From: Tabrizicola sp. TH137
Lineage (GTDB): Bacteria; Pseudomonadota; Alphaproteobacteria; Rhodobacterales; Rhodobacteraceae
Direction of reading: 5' to 3'
Assembly: GCF_002855575.1 (NCBI RefSeq)
Contig: NZ_PKRQ01000005.1
Coordinates: 124,001-188,000, forward strand
Length of the DNA stretch: 64,000 nt
In this document: piece after piece, positions 35,492-44,368 of the stretch
How positions within the stretch are numbered: position 1 is the stretch's first letter
Layout of the letters: every line of letters starts with the position of its first letter
Position numbers and translations under genes: made by a program
The notes under the pieces: model-generated
Told to the model about the DNA's origin: nothing
What the model saw: the letters and a program-made list of their open reading frames with translations, nothing else
The model's database searches: none

Positions 35492-36520
35492 ATGAAACGG
35501 CTTCTCACCACCGCCACCGCCTTCGCGCTGCTCTCCGGGGCTGCGCAGGCGGAAGGCACACTGTCAGTCTATCACTGGTTCGAATACATCCCGCAGGAAC
35601 TGGTGGACAAGTTCACCGCCGAAACCGGGATCGCCGTCACCATCGACACCTATGACAGCAACGAATCCATGCTGGCCGCGCTGAAGGCGGGCAAGCTGGG
35701 CCAGTATGACGTGTCCGTGCCGGCCGATTTCATGGTCCAGATCATGCGCGATGAAGGGATGCTTGACACCTTCACGCCGGAAGAGATGACCAATCTCGGC
35801 AATATCGCCCCGCAATGGATGGACGTGCCGTTCGATCCGGGCCGCAGCTCGTCCATCCCCTATCAGTGGGGTTCCACCTCCTTCTCGGTCAACCGCGACG
35901 TCTATACGGGCGACATCTCCTCGCTTGGCATCATCTTCGATCCGCCCGCCGAATTGCAGGGCAAGATCAACGTGCTGGACAGCCAGAACGAAGTGCTGAT
36001 CCTCGGCTCGCTCTACCTCGGCATCCCGCAATGCTCCACCGACCGGGAACAGCTCAAGGCGCTGAATGACATGCTGCTGAACGCCAAGCAGCATTGGGCC
36101 TCGTTCGGATCGGACACGTCGAAGGACGTTCTGGTTTCCGGCGATGCGGCGGCGGGGATGATCTATAACGGCTTTTCCGCCAAGGCCCGCGCCGAAGGGG
36201 CGAATGTGGAGTATTCCTATCCCAAGGAAGGCCATGTCGTCTGGATGGACAATGTGGTCTTGCTGAAGGACGCGCCCAACCGGGAAAATGCGATCAAGTT
36301 CATGAACTTCCTGCTGGAACCGGAAAACGCGGCAGCGGTCACGAACTATGCCGCCTATACCTCGGGCGTGGCGGGGGTGGAGCCTTTCCTCGACGAGGCG
36401 ATCAAGACCAGCCCCGAGAACAACCCGCCCGCCGATGCCGCGCCGGGCGTCTTTGCGCAGGTCTGCGATGCAGAGACGCAAAAGCTTTATGATGCGATCT
36501 GGACGAACCTGAAGAAGTGA
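35492..36520 (+). CDS. PotD/PotF-like polyamine-binding protein
   Basis: Periplasmic substrate-binding protein, 342 residues with a Sec signal peptide (MKRLLTTATAFALLSGAAQA). The N-terminal lobe is clearly PotD-like: YHWFEYIPQELVDKF, an ESM-type loop (YDSNESMLAALKAG) and YDVSVPADFMVQIM. Family members bind putrescine, spermidine or related diamines. Together with the adjacent amine dehydrogenase-like protein this suggests uptake of a diamine such as agmatine, putrescine or histamine (inference). A hairpin at 36529-36548 after the stop may lower expression of the enzymes downstream. Confidence 0.93.
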   Translation: MKRLLTTATAFALLSGAAQAEGTLSVYHWFEYIPQELVDKFTAETGIAVTIDTYDSNESMLAALKAGKLGQYDVSVPADFMVQIMRDEGMLDTFTPEEMTNLGNIAPQWMDVPFDPGRSSSIPYQWGSTSFSVNRDVYTGDISSLGIIFDPPAELQGKINVLDSQNEVLILGSLYLGIPQCSTDREQLKALNDMLLNAKQHWASFGSDTSKDVLVSGDAAAGMIYNGFSAKARAEGANVEYSYPKEGHVVWMDNVVLLKDAPNRENAIKFMNFLLEPENAAAVTNYAAYTSGVAGVEPFLDEAIKTSPENNPPADAAPGVFAQVCDAETQKLYDAIWTNLKK

Positions 36521-36528
36521 TCCTCGAG

Positions 36529-36548
36529 GGGCCGGGGTGACCCGGCCC
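36529..36548 (+). terminator. Hairpin after binding-protein gene
   Basis: Perfect 8-base stem GGGCCGGG / CCCGGCCC with loop GTGA, followed by TTCCCC. Nine bases beyond the binding-protein stop; probably an attenuator or 3'-end stabiliser that keeps the binding protein in excess. Confidence 0.6.
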
Positions 36549-36594
36549 TTCCCCACCCGCATGACGCCCCCGGCTTCGGGGGATCGGAGGCCGC

Positions 36595-37359
36595 ATGTCC
36601 TTTCCCATCGCGCTCTGGCAGGGTCCCTCGCCCGAAGGATCGGACGAGGCCGCCTTCGCCGCCCTTGACGCGGCCCTCCGCGCCGCTGCCGCATTGGGGG
36701 CCATCACCCTTGTCGCACCGGAAGTCTTCCTTCCCGGCTATAACCAGCCCGACATTCCCGCACGCGCCCAACCGCGTGGCGGCCCGTGGCACCAGCGTCT
36801 TGCCACCCTTGCCCGCACCCATGGCTGCGGCATCGTCATCGGCTATGCCGAACGGGACGGCGACAGCATCTACAACTCTGCCGTTGCCCTTGGCGCGGAT
36901 GGGCGTGAACTGGGCCATTACCGCAAGGTGCAGCTTTTCGGCCCGCGCGAGAAATCCATCTACGCCCCCGGCGATGCCGTTTCGACCTTCGATCTGCATG
37001 GCATCCGGGCGGCAATGCTCATCTGTTATGACGTCGAATTCGCCCATCTGATCCGGCGACTGGCGGAAGAGGGCGCCGATCTGATCCTGGTTCCCACGGC
37101 GAACCCCGAACCCAATACCCATGTCAGCCGCCTTGTCGTGCCTGCCCATGCCATCAACCACGGCCTGACCATCGTCTATGCCAATTACTGCGGGCCGGAA
37201 GGCGACATCACCTATTGCGGCGCCTCCGTCATCGCGGCCCCCGATGCCGCGATCCTTGCCGCCGCCGGTCCCGGCCCGGCCCTCCTCATCGCCGATATCG
37301 ACCGCCAGCCCGACCCTGCGCTGATGCAGACCCAACTCACCGATTACCGCCCGATCTGA
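36595..37359 (+). CDS. Nitrilase-superfamily amidohydrolase
   Basis: Carbon-nitrogen hydrolase of 254 residues. The catalytic triad is complete: Glu43 (VAPEVFLPGYN), Lys111 (HYRKVQLFG) and Cys144 (LICYDVEFA). The start at 36595 has GGAGG upstream. Family members hydrolyse amides such as N-carbamoylputrescine, omega-amides or deaminated glutathione. In an amine cluster the attractive options are N-carbamoylputrescine amidase or an acylated amine hydrolase, but the sequence does not decide. Confidence 0.88.
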   Translation: MSFPIALWQGPSPEGSDEAAFAALDAALRAAAALGAITLVAPEVFLPGYNQPDIPARAQPRGGPWHQRLATLARTHGCGIVIGYAERDGDSIYNSAVALGADGRELGHYRKVQLFGPREKSIYAPGDAVSTFDLHGIRAAMLICYDVEFAHLIRRLAEEGADLILVPTANPEPNTHVSRLVVPAHAINHGLTIVYANYCGPEGDITYCGASVIAAPDAAILAAAGPGPALLIADIDRQPDPALMQTQLTDYRPI

Positions 37360-37369
37360 GGCCCTGCCC

Positions 37370-39460
37370 ATGCCCAAGGACACCCGCGACAGCCGCTACG
37401 ACATCCTCTTCGAACCCCTCCGCATCGGGCCGAAGATCGCCAAGAACCGCTTTTACCAGGTCCCCCACTGCAATGGCGGCGGCTATCGCGACCCCTCTGC
37501 CGTGGTGGAGATGCGCCGCACCAAGGCCGAAGGCGGCTGGGGCGTGATCTTCACCGAACAGACCGAGATTCACCCCACCAGCGAGATAACCCCCTTCATC
37601 GAACAGCATCTCTGGGACGACCGCGATATCCCCGCGCTGGCCCGCATGGCCGAGGCGATGAAATCCCACGGCGCCCTTGCAGGCATCCAGCTTGCCTATT
37701 CCGGGATCAACGGCCCGAACCTCTATTCCCGCGAAGTGCCGCTCGCCGTCTCGGGTGGCCCGATCCTCACCTTCACCTCCGATCCCGTGCAGGCCCGCAC
37801 CATGGACCGCGAGGATATCCGCGACCTGCGCCGCTGGTTCCGCAACGCCTTTCGTCGGTCGCAGACCGCGGGCTTCGACCTGATCTGCCTTTACGGCGCG
37901 CATGGCTTTGGCATCCTGCAACATTTCCTGTCACGCAACACCAACCACCGCAGCGACGAATATGGCGGCAGCCTCGAAAACCGCGCCCGCTTCCTGCGCG
38001 AGATCGTGGAAGAGGCGCGCGACGAGACGAAGGGCGAGCTTGCCATCTCCCTGCGCCTGTCGCTGCACGAGGCGGGCGAGCTGGGCTTTTCCAACGCCGA
38101 GTTGCGCGATTTCATCGAAATGCACGGCGACCTGCCCGATATCTGGGACCTCGCCCAAGGCACGTGGGAGGCCTGTTCAGGCACCTCGCGCTTCAAGCCC
38201 GAAGGCGCGCAGGAAGACCTTGTGAAAGGGATCAAGCAACTCACCTCCAAACCCGTGGTGGGTGTGGGCCGCTTCACCTCGGCCGATGCCATGGTGCGGC
38301 AGATCAAGGCGGGCATTCTCGATTTCATCGGCGCCGCCCGCCCCTCCATCGCCGACCCGTTCCTGCCGAAGAAGATCGAGGAAGGCCGCTTCGACGACAT
38401 CCGCGAATGCATCGGCTGCAATATCTGCGTATCTGGTGACATGACCCAGGGCATCAGCCGCTGCACCCAGAACACCGCCTTCATGGAGGAATGGCGCAAG
38501 GGCTGGCATCCCGAACGAATGCACCCCAAGGGCCGGTCGGAAAGCGTGCTGATCGTCGGCGCAGGACCTGCGGGGCTGGAGGCCGCGCATATCCTTGGCA
38601 AGCGCGGCTATCAGGTGACGCTGGCCGAAGCGACCACCACGCTGGGCGGTCGCGTGGCGCGGGAAAGGATGCTGCCGGGTCTTGCCGCCTGGGGTCGCGT
38701 GGCCGACTACCGCGCGGGCCAGATCGCCCCCATGCCGAATGTGCAGACCTATCTCGACAGCCGCCTGACCGCCGATGACATCCTCGGTTTCGGCATCGAA
38801 CATGTCGCCATCGCCACCGGCTGCCACTGGCGGCGCGATGCCGTGGCGCGGCTGCATCTGCATCCGATCCCGACCGACCCGGCCATGCCGATCTTCACCC
38901 CGGATGACCTCATGGCGGGCGGCGGTCCGACGGGCGGCACGATCCTCCTCTACGATGACGACCATTTCTACATGGGGTCCGTCCTTGCCGAACTCCTCGT
39001 CGCACGCGGTTGCACTGTTCATTTCGTGACCCCGGCGGTGAAGGTGGCGGAATGGACGGACAACACGCTGGAACAGGCGACGATCCAGCGCCGTCTTGCA
39101 GACCTTGGCGTGATCCTGCACCTGTCGCACGCGCCCGACGCCATCCATGCCTCCGGGGCCGATCTGACCTGCACATGGAGCGGGAAGACCGTCACGCTGG
39201 ACTGCGACGCGGTGCTGATGGTCACCTCGCGCAAGCCCGAGGATGCGCTTTACCACAGTCTGAAATCCTGCGACTGGCAGGGGGCCGGGATCGCTTCACT
39301 GAAGCTGATCGGCGATGCCGCCGCGCCCGGACCCATCGCCTGGGCCACCTATGCCGGCCGCCGCTATGCCGAGGAACTGGATGCCCCCGACCGGGGTGAT
39401 GCCCTCTCCTTCCGGCGCGAGATTGCAGGTCTGATGGATGCACCGCGTCTGACGCCATGA
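37370..39460 (+). CDS. Histamine/trimethylamine dehydrogenase-family iron-sulfur flavoprotein
   Basis: 696-residue FMN, [4Fe-4S] and ADP-binding amine dehydrogenase of the TMADH family. Seen: FYQVPHC with Cys34 at the position of the 6-S-cysteinyl-FMN cysteine of TMADH; YGAH with His178; cluster cysteines 347, 350, 353 and 365 (CIGCNIC plus SRC); dinucleotide loop VGAGPAGLEAA. The aromatic substrate bowl of TMADH (Tyr60, Trp264, Trp355) reads here Gln64, Trp259, Asp357, the set described for histamine dehydrogenase. So the substrate is more likely a primary diamine-type compound (histamine, agmatine, putrescine) than trimethylamine. It starts 10 bases after the amidohydrolase. The product aldehyde would go to the PuuC-like enzyme. 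Electron acceptor, an ETF in relatives, is not encoded here. Confidence 0.85.
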   Translation: MPKDTRDSRYDILFEPLRIGPKIAKNRFYQVPHCNGGGYRDPSAVVEMRRTKAEGGWGVIFTEQTEIHPTSEITPFIEQHLWDDRDIPALARMAEAMKSHGALAGIQLAYSGINGPNLYSREVPLAVSGGPILTFTSDPVQARTMDREDIRDLRRWFRNAFRRSQTAGFDLICLYGAHGFGILQHFLSRNTNHRSDEYGGSLENRARFLREIVEEARDETKGELAISLRLSLHEAGELGFSNAELRDFIEMHGDLPDIWDLAQGTWEACSGTSRFKPEGAQEDLVKGIKQLTSKPVVGVGRFTSADAMVRQIKAGILDFIGAARPSIADPFLPKKIEEGRFDDIRECIGCNICVSGDMTQGISRCTQNTAFMEEWRKGWHPERMHPKGRSESVLIVGAGPAGLEAAHILGKRGYQVTLAEATTTLGGRVARERMLPGLAAWGRVADYRAGQIAPMPNVQTYLDSRLTADDILGFGIEHVAIATGCHWRRDAVARLHLHPIPTDPAMPIFTPDDLMAGGGPTGGTILLYDDDHFYMGSVLAELLVARGCTVHFVTPAVKVAEWTDNTLEQATIQRRLADLGVILHLSHAPDAIHASGADLTCTWSGKTVTLDCDAVLMVTSRKPEDALYHSLKSCDWQGAGIASLKLIGDAAAPGPIAWATYAGRRYAEELDAPDRGDALSFRREIAGLMDAPRLTP

Positions 39461-39539
39461 TGAAAAAGTGAAAACCTGGGGCGAATAGCGCCCTGGTTAG
39501 GCAATTGATCTGTTCGAAAGTCTAAAGCGCTGGACGGTG

Positions 39540-39600
39540 CCGCCGCGCCCTGCGGCGGGCTGAGACGGCCCCTGCAAGGCCCCTGCAACTTCGGTTGCAG
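39540..39600 (+). terminator. Hairpins after the amine dehydrogenase-like gene
   Basis: CCGCCGC-GCCCT-GCGGCGG at 39540-39558 and CTGCAAC-TTCG-GTTGCAG at 39583-39600, the latter with a stable TTCG tetraloop. They lie in the 239-base gap before the next gene. No T-tract. Either terminator elements or leader structure for the downstream gene. Confidence 0.5.
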
Positions 39601-39699
39601 ACAGGGCTGCCACCCCTCCGGTGTTATGGCGCGCGCGGGAAGCGGGGATTAGCAGCGTGACATGGACCAGCGCCCGGTCCCTGTCACAGGATATCTGTC

Positions 39700-41358
39700 T
39701 TGCAACCCACCACCAGCCCCGTCCCGCCGGCCACCGCCTTGGCCCTGCGCTTCCGCCCGACCCGGCCCATCGTCGGCGCCCTGCCCTACAGCCTTGCCGT
39801 GACGGCCTTCATCATGGCCGCCGACAACATCACTTTCTGGCAGCGCGGGTGGGAGGTCTTCGACGGCAACCTGCGCCAACTCGCGGGCTGGGGTCTGGCC
39901 GTCTCGATGCTGACGCTGCTCACCCTCACGCTCTTTGGCTTCCGCTGGCTCCTGCGCCCGATGGCGGCCTTCCTGCTGATCCTCGCCGCCGTCACCTCCT
40001 ACTACATGGATACACTCGGCATCGTCATCGACCGCGAGATGATCCAGAACGCGATGCTGACGACAGTGACGGAAAGCAAGCACCTCATCACCGCCCATTT
40101 CCTGATCCATGTGGCGGTCTGGGGTGTGCTGCCGGCCAGTGCCGCGCTCTGGGTCAAGGTCCGCCCGACGCCTTTCCTCGGCAATCTCGGGCGCTGGGTG
40201 CTTACCGTCATCGTCACGCTGGCCGTCTTCACCGGCGCGCTCTTCAGCGACTTCAAGGCCTATTCCGCCGTGGCCCGCGAACGCAAGGAACTGCTGGCCA
40301 GCTATCAGCCCGGTGCCGCCATCGGCGGGGCCGCCCGCTATGCCAAGATGATGCTGAAGGCCAAGGATGTGACCGTCGCCCCGCTGGGACGCGACGCGAA
40401 GAAGGGCCCGCTCATCACCGCGCTGGACAAGCCCGTGCTGACCGTGGTCTTCGTCGGCGAAACCGCCCGCGCCCAGAACTTCGGGCTGGACGGCTATGGT
40501 CGCGACACCACGCCCGAACTCGCCCGGCGCGATGTCATCAACTTCACCGATGTCACCTCCTGCGGCACCTCCACCGCTGTTTCGGTGCCCTGCATGATGT
40601 CGAACCTGACGCGGGACGGCTATTCCTATGACCGGTCCATCCGGCAGGAAAACCTGATCGACGTGCTGCACCATGCCGATGTCGATGTCCTGTGGTGGGA
40701 CAACAATACCGGCGATCAGGGCACGGCCAGCCGCATCGCGGAACCCCGTCGGATGACCGCTGCCGACGACCCCGCCGCCTGCGCCGAAGGGGAATGCACC
40801 GATGCCGTCTTCCTTGGCCCCCTGCAACAGGCCCTGCCCAAGATCACGCGCGACACCGTGCTTTTCCTGCACATGATCGGCAGCCATGGACCCAGCTATT
40901 TCCTCCGCTACCCCAAGGCCGCCGAACATTTCAGCCCGGCCTGCCAGACGCCCGAATTCGCCGATTGCACGACGGAAGAGATCGTCAACGCCTATGACAA
41001 TTCCATCCGCTTTACCGATCAGGTGATCGCGCAGACGATCGACCTTCTGGCCGCGCAAACCGATGTGGTTCCCGCCGTCCTCTTCCTGTCAGACCATGGC
41101 GAAAGCCTGGGCGAAGACGGGCTCTACCTGCATGCCGCGCCCTATTTCATGGCGCCGGAAACCCAGACCACCGTGCCCATGGTGATGTGGATGCCCGACA
41201 GCTATGCGCAGGCCTTCAAGGTGGATCGCCCCTGCCTTGATGCCAAGGCCACGCTGCCGCAAAGCCAGGACATCGTCTTTCATACCGTCCTCGGCCTGAT
41301 GGATATCCAGACCGAGGTGCGCGACCCTGCGCTCGACCTCATGGCAAGCTGCGGCTAG
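39700..41358 (+). CDS. EptA/MCR-type lipid A phosphoethanolamine transferase
   Basis: Inner-membrane sulfatase-fold enzyme that transfers phosphoethanolamine from phosphatidylethanolamine to lipid A, 552 residues. Five hydrophobic helices precede a periplasmic catalytic domain. Seen: GETARAQNFG with zinc-ligand Glu254, SCGTSTAVSVPCMMS with nucleophile Thr292 and the Cys288-Cys298 disulfide pair, HMIGSHGPSYFLRYP, and SDHGESLGE with Asp-His metal ligands. The start codon is TTG at 39700 with AGGATA upstream; no ATG or GTG is in frame before the first helix. Such enzymes lower binding of cationic peptides and polymyxins; native family members are common and this one looks chromosomal. Stop codon overlaps that of the convergent gene in CTAG. 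Confidence 0.92.
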   Translation: MQPTTSPVPPATALALRFRPTRPIVGALPYSLAVTAFIMAADNITFWQRGWEVFDGNLRQLAGWGLAVSMLTLLTLTLFGFRWLLRPMAAFLLILAAVTSYYMDTLGIVIDREMIQNAMLTTVTESKHLITAHFLIHVAVWGVLPASAALWVKVRPTPFLGNLGRWVLTVIVTLAVFTGALFSDFKAYSAVARERKELLASYQPGAAIGGAARYAKMMLKAKDVTVAPLGRDAKKGPLITALDKPVLTVVFVGETARAQNFGLDGYGRDTTPELARRDVINFTDVTSCGTSTAVSVPCMMSNLTRDGYSYDRSIRQENLIDVLHHADVDVLWWDNNTGDQGTASRIAEPRRMTAADDPAACAEGECTDAVFLGPLQQALPKITRDTVLFLHMIGSHGPSYFLRYPKAAEHFSPACQTPEFADCTTEEIVNAYDNSIRFTDQVIAQTIDLLAAQTDVVPAVLFLSDHGESLGEDGLYLHAAPYFMAPETQTTVPMVMWMPDSYAQAFKVDRPCLDAKATLPQSQDIVFHTVLGLMDIQTEVRDPALDLMASCG

Positions 41359-43319
41359 ACGGCGACGCCCGCCTTCAGCCCCTCGAACACCGCCTCTTCG
41401 GCGGTGCGGGGGGCAAGGCAGTCGCCCGCCATATGCAGCTCGATCCCCAGCCGCGCGGCCACCTCGGCCAGATCGTCCACAGGCCGATGGCCAAGGCAGA
41501 GAACGAGGGTATCGACCCCCTCCACCTCCATCGCCTCGCCGCTGGGCGTGTGCTGGAGAAAGACCGTCTCCCCCGCAGTCCCGTATAGCCGCGCATAGGG
41601 CCGCACCTCTACCCGCAAGCGATGCAGCGCCGCCGCGATATCGTCGCGCACATAAAGGGGCAGCACCTCGCCCGCATGCAGCCCGTTCACCGCCAGCACG
41701 ACCGAGGACCCCGCTTTCGCCAGCGTCTCGGCCACCCCCGGCCCGATCCAGTCGCAGCGCCAGTCGGCCACCACCACCCGCGCGCCGACCTTCACCTCGC
41801 CCCGCAGGACCTGCCAGGCCGTCACCACCTGCACCCCGCCATCCATCGGCAGGTCCGGCAGATGCGGGACGGCCCCGGTGGCAAGGATCACCGCTTCGGG
41901 GGCTTCCTCGCGCAGCACCGCTTCCGTCACCGTCACGCCCCGCCGCAGGCGGACCTGCGCGCGTTCCACCTCGCGCATCAGGTTGGTGACGATGCCACCG
42001 AATTCCGCCCGTCGGGGCAGCAATTGCGCCAAGGCGGCCTGCCCGCCGGGCTGCGCCGCCGCCTCCCAGAGCGTGACCTCATGCCCCCGCTTTGCCGCCG
42101 TGACCGCCGCCTTCATCCCCGCAGGCCCTGCCCCCACCACCATCACCCGTTTGCGCCGCGCGGCGGGTGTCAGGCGGCCATAGGCCAGTTCGCGCCCCGT
42201 TTCGGGATGCTGGATGCAGGACACGGGCAGCCCCTTGTGGAAATGCCCGATGCAGGCCTGATTGCAGCCGATGCAGGCGCGGATATCGTCCACCGCGCCC
42301 CGCGCGGCCTTGGCAGGCATTTCGGGATCGGCAATCAACGCGCGGGTCATCCCGCACATGTCGGCCTGCCCTGCGGCCAGAATGGCCTCCGCCTCCTGCG
42401 GCTGGTTGATCCGGCCCGCGACGAAGACCGGCAGGGTCAAGGCCCGCTTGAAGGCCGCCGCGTCCGGGGCCACATAGCCGGGCGCAAAGGCCATCGGCGG
42501 CGCGATATGCACCGCGCCCCCGAGCGTGGCCGACGTCCCGGTGGTGACATTCACATAGTCCAGATCGGACTGGAGCGCGATGCAGGCGGCCAGCGCCTCC
42601 TCGGCCGTCAGGCCGTCTTCCTCGCGTTCTCCCGCGCTGATCCGCAGGCCGACCACGAAATCCGCATCGGTTTCGGTCCGGATCGCCCGCAGCACCTCGC
42701 GCAGGAAACGCTGGCGGCCGACCTCATCCCCGCCATAGCCATCCATCCGCAAGTTCACGCGCGGGTTCAGGAATTGCGCCGGCAGATAGCCGTGGCTGGC
42801 CACCACCTCCACCCCGTCCAGCCCCGCCTGCCACATCCGCCGCGCGGCAGAGGCATAGCCCGCGACGATCTCGGCAATCAGCGGCAGGGTCAGGGCGCGC
42901 GGCATGACGTGGAACCGTTCATTGGGCACGGAGGATGGCGCATAGGCCACGGCCAGCAGCCCATCGGCGCTTTCCATGATCTCGCGCCCCGGATGGAAAA
43001 GCTGCGAGAAAATGGTCGCGCCCTCGGCATGAACCGCTTCGGCCAGGGCGCGGTAGCCGGGGATGCAGGCATCATCCGTCGCCATGAGGAGGTGCGAGGT
43101 GTAGCGGGCCGTCTCGTGCACGCCCGCCACCTGCGTCACGATGAGCCCCGCGCCCCCCTGTGCACGCGCGCGATGATAGGCGATCAGCGCGTCATTCACC
43201 GTGCCATCGGTGGGCAGCACCGTGTCATGACCGGTGGAAAGGATGCGGTTGCGGATCCGCGCGCCGCGGATCGTGAGGGGTGAGAAGAGATGCGGGAACA
43301 TCGCGGGTTTTGTCGTCAT
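41355..43319 (-). CDS. NADH:flavin oxidoreductase with [4Fe-4S] and FAD domains
   Basis: 654-residue protein: old-yellow-enzyme barrel (1-350, PHLFSPLTIRGARIRNRIL, HPGRE, SHGYLPAQFLNPRVNLRMDGYGG), an iron-sulfur motif CIGCNQAC with SCIQHP, then an FAD/NAD fold (VVGAGPAGMKAA, VILATGAVPHLPD). The architecture is that of 2,4-dienoyl-CoA reductase and N-methylproline or dimethylglycine demethylases. It lacks the FYQVPHC cysteine of amine dehydrogenases; the equivalent segment is RILSTGHDTVLP. Substrate unknown; a demethylase of an N-methylated amino acid is possible given the methylamine theme. Start at 43319 chosen from alignment of the first strand; ribosome site weak. Confidence 0.82.
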   Translation of the reverse strand: MTTKPAMFPHLFSPLTIRGARIRNRILSTGHDTVLPTDGTVNDALIAYHRARAQGGAGLIVTQVAGVHETARYTSHLLMATDDACIPGYRALAEAVHAEGATIFSQLFHPGREIMESADGLLAVAYAPSSVPNERFHVMPRALTLPLIAEIVAGYASAARRMWQAGLDGVEVVASHGYLPAQFLNPRVNLRMDGYGGDEVGRQRFLREVLRAIRTETDADFVVGLRISAGEREEDGLTAEEALAACIALQSDLDYVNVTTGTSATLGGAVHIAPPMAFAPGYVAPDAAAFKRALTLPVFVAGRINQPQEAEAILAAGQADMCGMTRALIADPEMPAKAARGAVDDIRACIGCNQACIGHFHKGLPVSCIQHPETGRELAYGRLTPAARRKRVMVVGAGPAGMKAAVTAAKRGHEVTLWEAAAQPGGQAALAQLLPRRAEFGGIVTNLMREVERAQVRLRRGVTVTEAVLREEAPEAVILATGAVPHLPDLPMDGGVQVVTAWQVLRGEVKVGARVVVADWRCDWIGPGVAETLAKAGSSVVLAVNGLHAGEVLPLYVRDDIAAALHRLRVEVRPYARLYGTAGETVFLQHTPSGEAMEVEGVDTLVLCLGHRPVDDLAEVAARLGIELHMAGDCLAPRTAEEAVFEGLKAGVAV

Positions 43320-43464
43320 TTCCGTGGCTTGGCCCTGAAGTTTCACCCAGCCTAGCGCAGCCCCGCCGCGCGGGCCATCCCATCCCCGACAGGGGCGGGG
43401 TCGCGAAATCTTGGACAAAGCCCGCCGCCTGCGCCATATGAGGGAAAACCGGCAAGAGGTTCGG

Positions 43465-43656
43465 ATGAAAGGCTTTCTCGACGCAAACCACCCGATGTTC
43501 CGGCGCGCCTGGGTGCGCTGGCTGACGGCGGGGGTGCCGCTGGTCTGGGCGGGGTTCGAATTGTGGCTGGGCAACCCGCTCTGGGCGGTTCTGTTTGGCG
43601 CGGCAGGGGCTTACGCCTTCTGGGTGCTGATCGTGAAAGGCCCCGGTCAGGGCTGA
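43465..43656 (+). CDS. Small two-helix membrane protein
   Basis: 63 residues: MKGFLDANHPMFRRAWVRWL, then two hydrophobic helices (TAGVPLVWAGFELWL and LWAVLFGAAGAYAFWVLIV) and a short charged tail. Good AGAGG site before the ATG at 43465. Unnamed family; similar small proteins are common in this order. Its end overlaps the ParA gene's end by ten bases, tail to tail. No function is inferred. Confidence 0.72.
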   Translation: MKGFLDANHPMFRRAWVRWLTAGVPLVWAGFELWLGNPLWAVLFGAAGAYAFWVLIVKGPGQG

Positions 43657-44273
43657 AGCCGGGCGGCGATCTCGTCTGCCAGCGCGGCGATCTCGGCCCG
43701 CGCGGGGGTTTTCGGCCCTTCGGCCACCCCGCGCCCCTGCCCCAGAACCTCGGCATAGGCGACGCGGGAGCCGAGGCGGGATGCGGCAATTTCCGCTTTG
43801 CCTTCAGCGGCTTGCGCGACCTCATCCGCCAGACGGGTGCCGGATTTCCAGCGGTTCAGCACGATCATCGCGGGGCGGGATTCGCGCAGGATCAGGTCAA
43901 GCACCCCGTCCACCGCCCAGAGATCGAGATGGCTGGAGGCGACGGGGATCAGCACCAGATCGGCCTCGCGCAGGGCGGGGCGGAGGTCGGCGTCGACCTT
44001 GGGGGGGGTGTCCACGATCACCAGATCATTGATCTTGCGCAGCTTTTCGCATTCATAGCTGACCCCCCAGGCCGAGGCGGTGGAGAAGTCGAGCCCCTCC
44101 ACCCCAACCCCGTCGCGGCGGGCCATGAACCAGCGGCCAAGGCTGCCTTGCGGATCGGTGTCCAGCAGCGCAACCCGTTGACCCCGTTGCAGAAATTCCA
44201 CCGCCAGATTGACGGCGAGCGTGGTCTTGCCGGCCCCGCCCTTCTGCTGTGCGACGGTGATGACCTTGCCCAT
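43647..44273 (-). CDS. Orphan ParA-family ATPase
   Basis: Walker-type partition or positioning ATPase, 208 residues. Deviant Walker A QQKGGAGKTT near the N-terminus (residues 9-18), LLDTDPQGSLGRWF as the A' motif and VIVDTPPKVDADL as Walker B. The start at 44273 has GGAGAG upstream. There is no parB beside it, so a plasmid-style partition pair is unlikely; relatives position chemoreceptor clusters, storage granules or other cargo. The upstream gap carries the 12-base tandem repeat shared with rne (44369-44404), perhaps an operator or a binding array. Confidence 0.9.
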   Translation of the reverse strand: MGKVITVAQQKGGAGKTTLAVNLAVEFLQRGQRVALLDTDPQGSLGRWFMARRDGVGVEGLDFSTASAWGVSYECEKLRKINDLVIVDTPPKVDADLRPALREADLVLIPVASSHLDLWAVDGVLDLILRESRPAMIVLNRWKSGTRLADEVAQAAEGKAEIAASRLGSRVAYAEVLGQGRGVAEGPKTPARAEIAALADEIAARLQP

Positions 44274-44368
44274 GCGACTCTCCATCCGCGTCTATGCTGC
44301 ATTGCAGCATCTTCGCGGCAGTGCGTCAATGTGGCGGAATCGCCCCCCGAAACGGCTGTACCGGATGT

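Noticed and set aside
37370-39460. Call as trimethylamine dehydrogenase
   Set aside because: Overall family is right, but Gln64 and Asp357 replace the TMADH aromatic residues and the cluster is of polyamine type, so the narrower name was not used.
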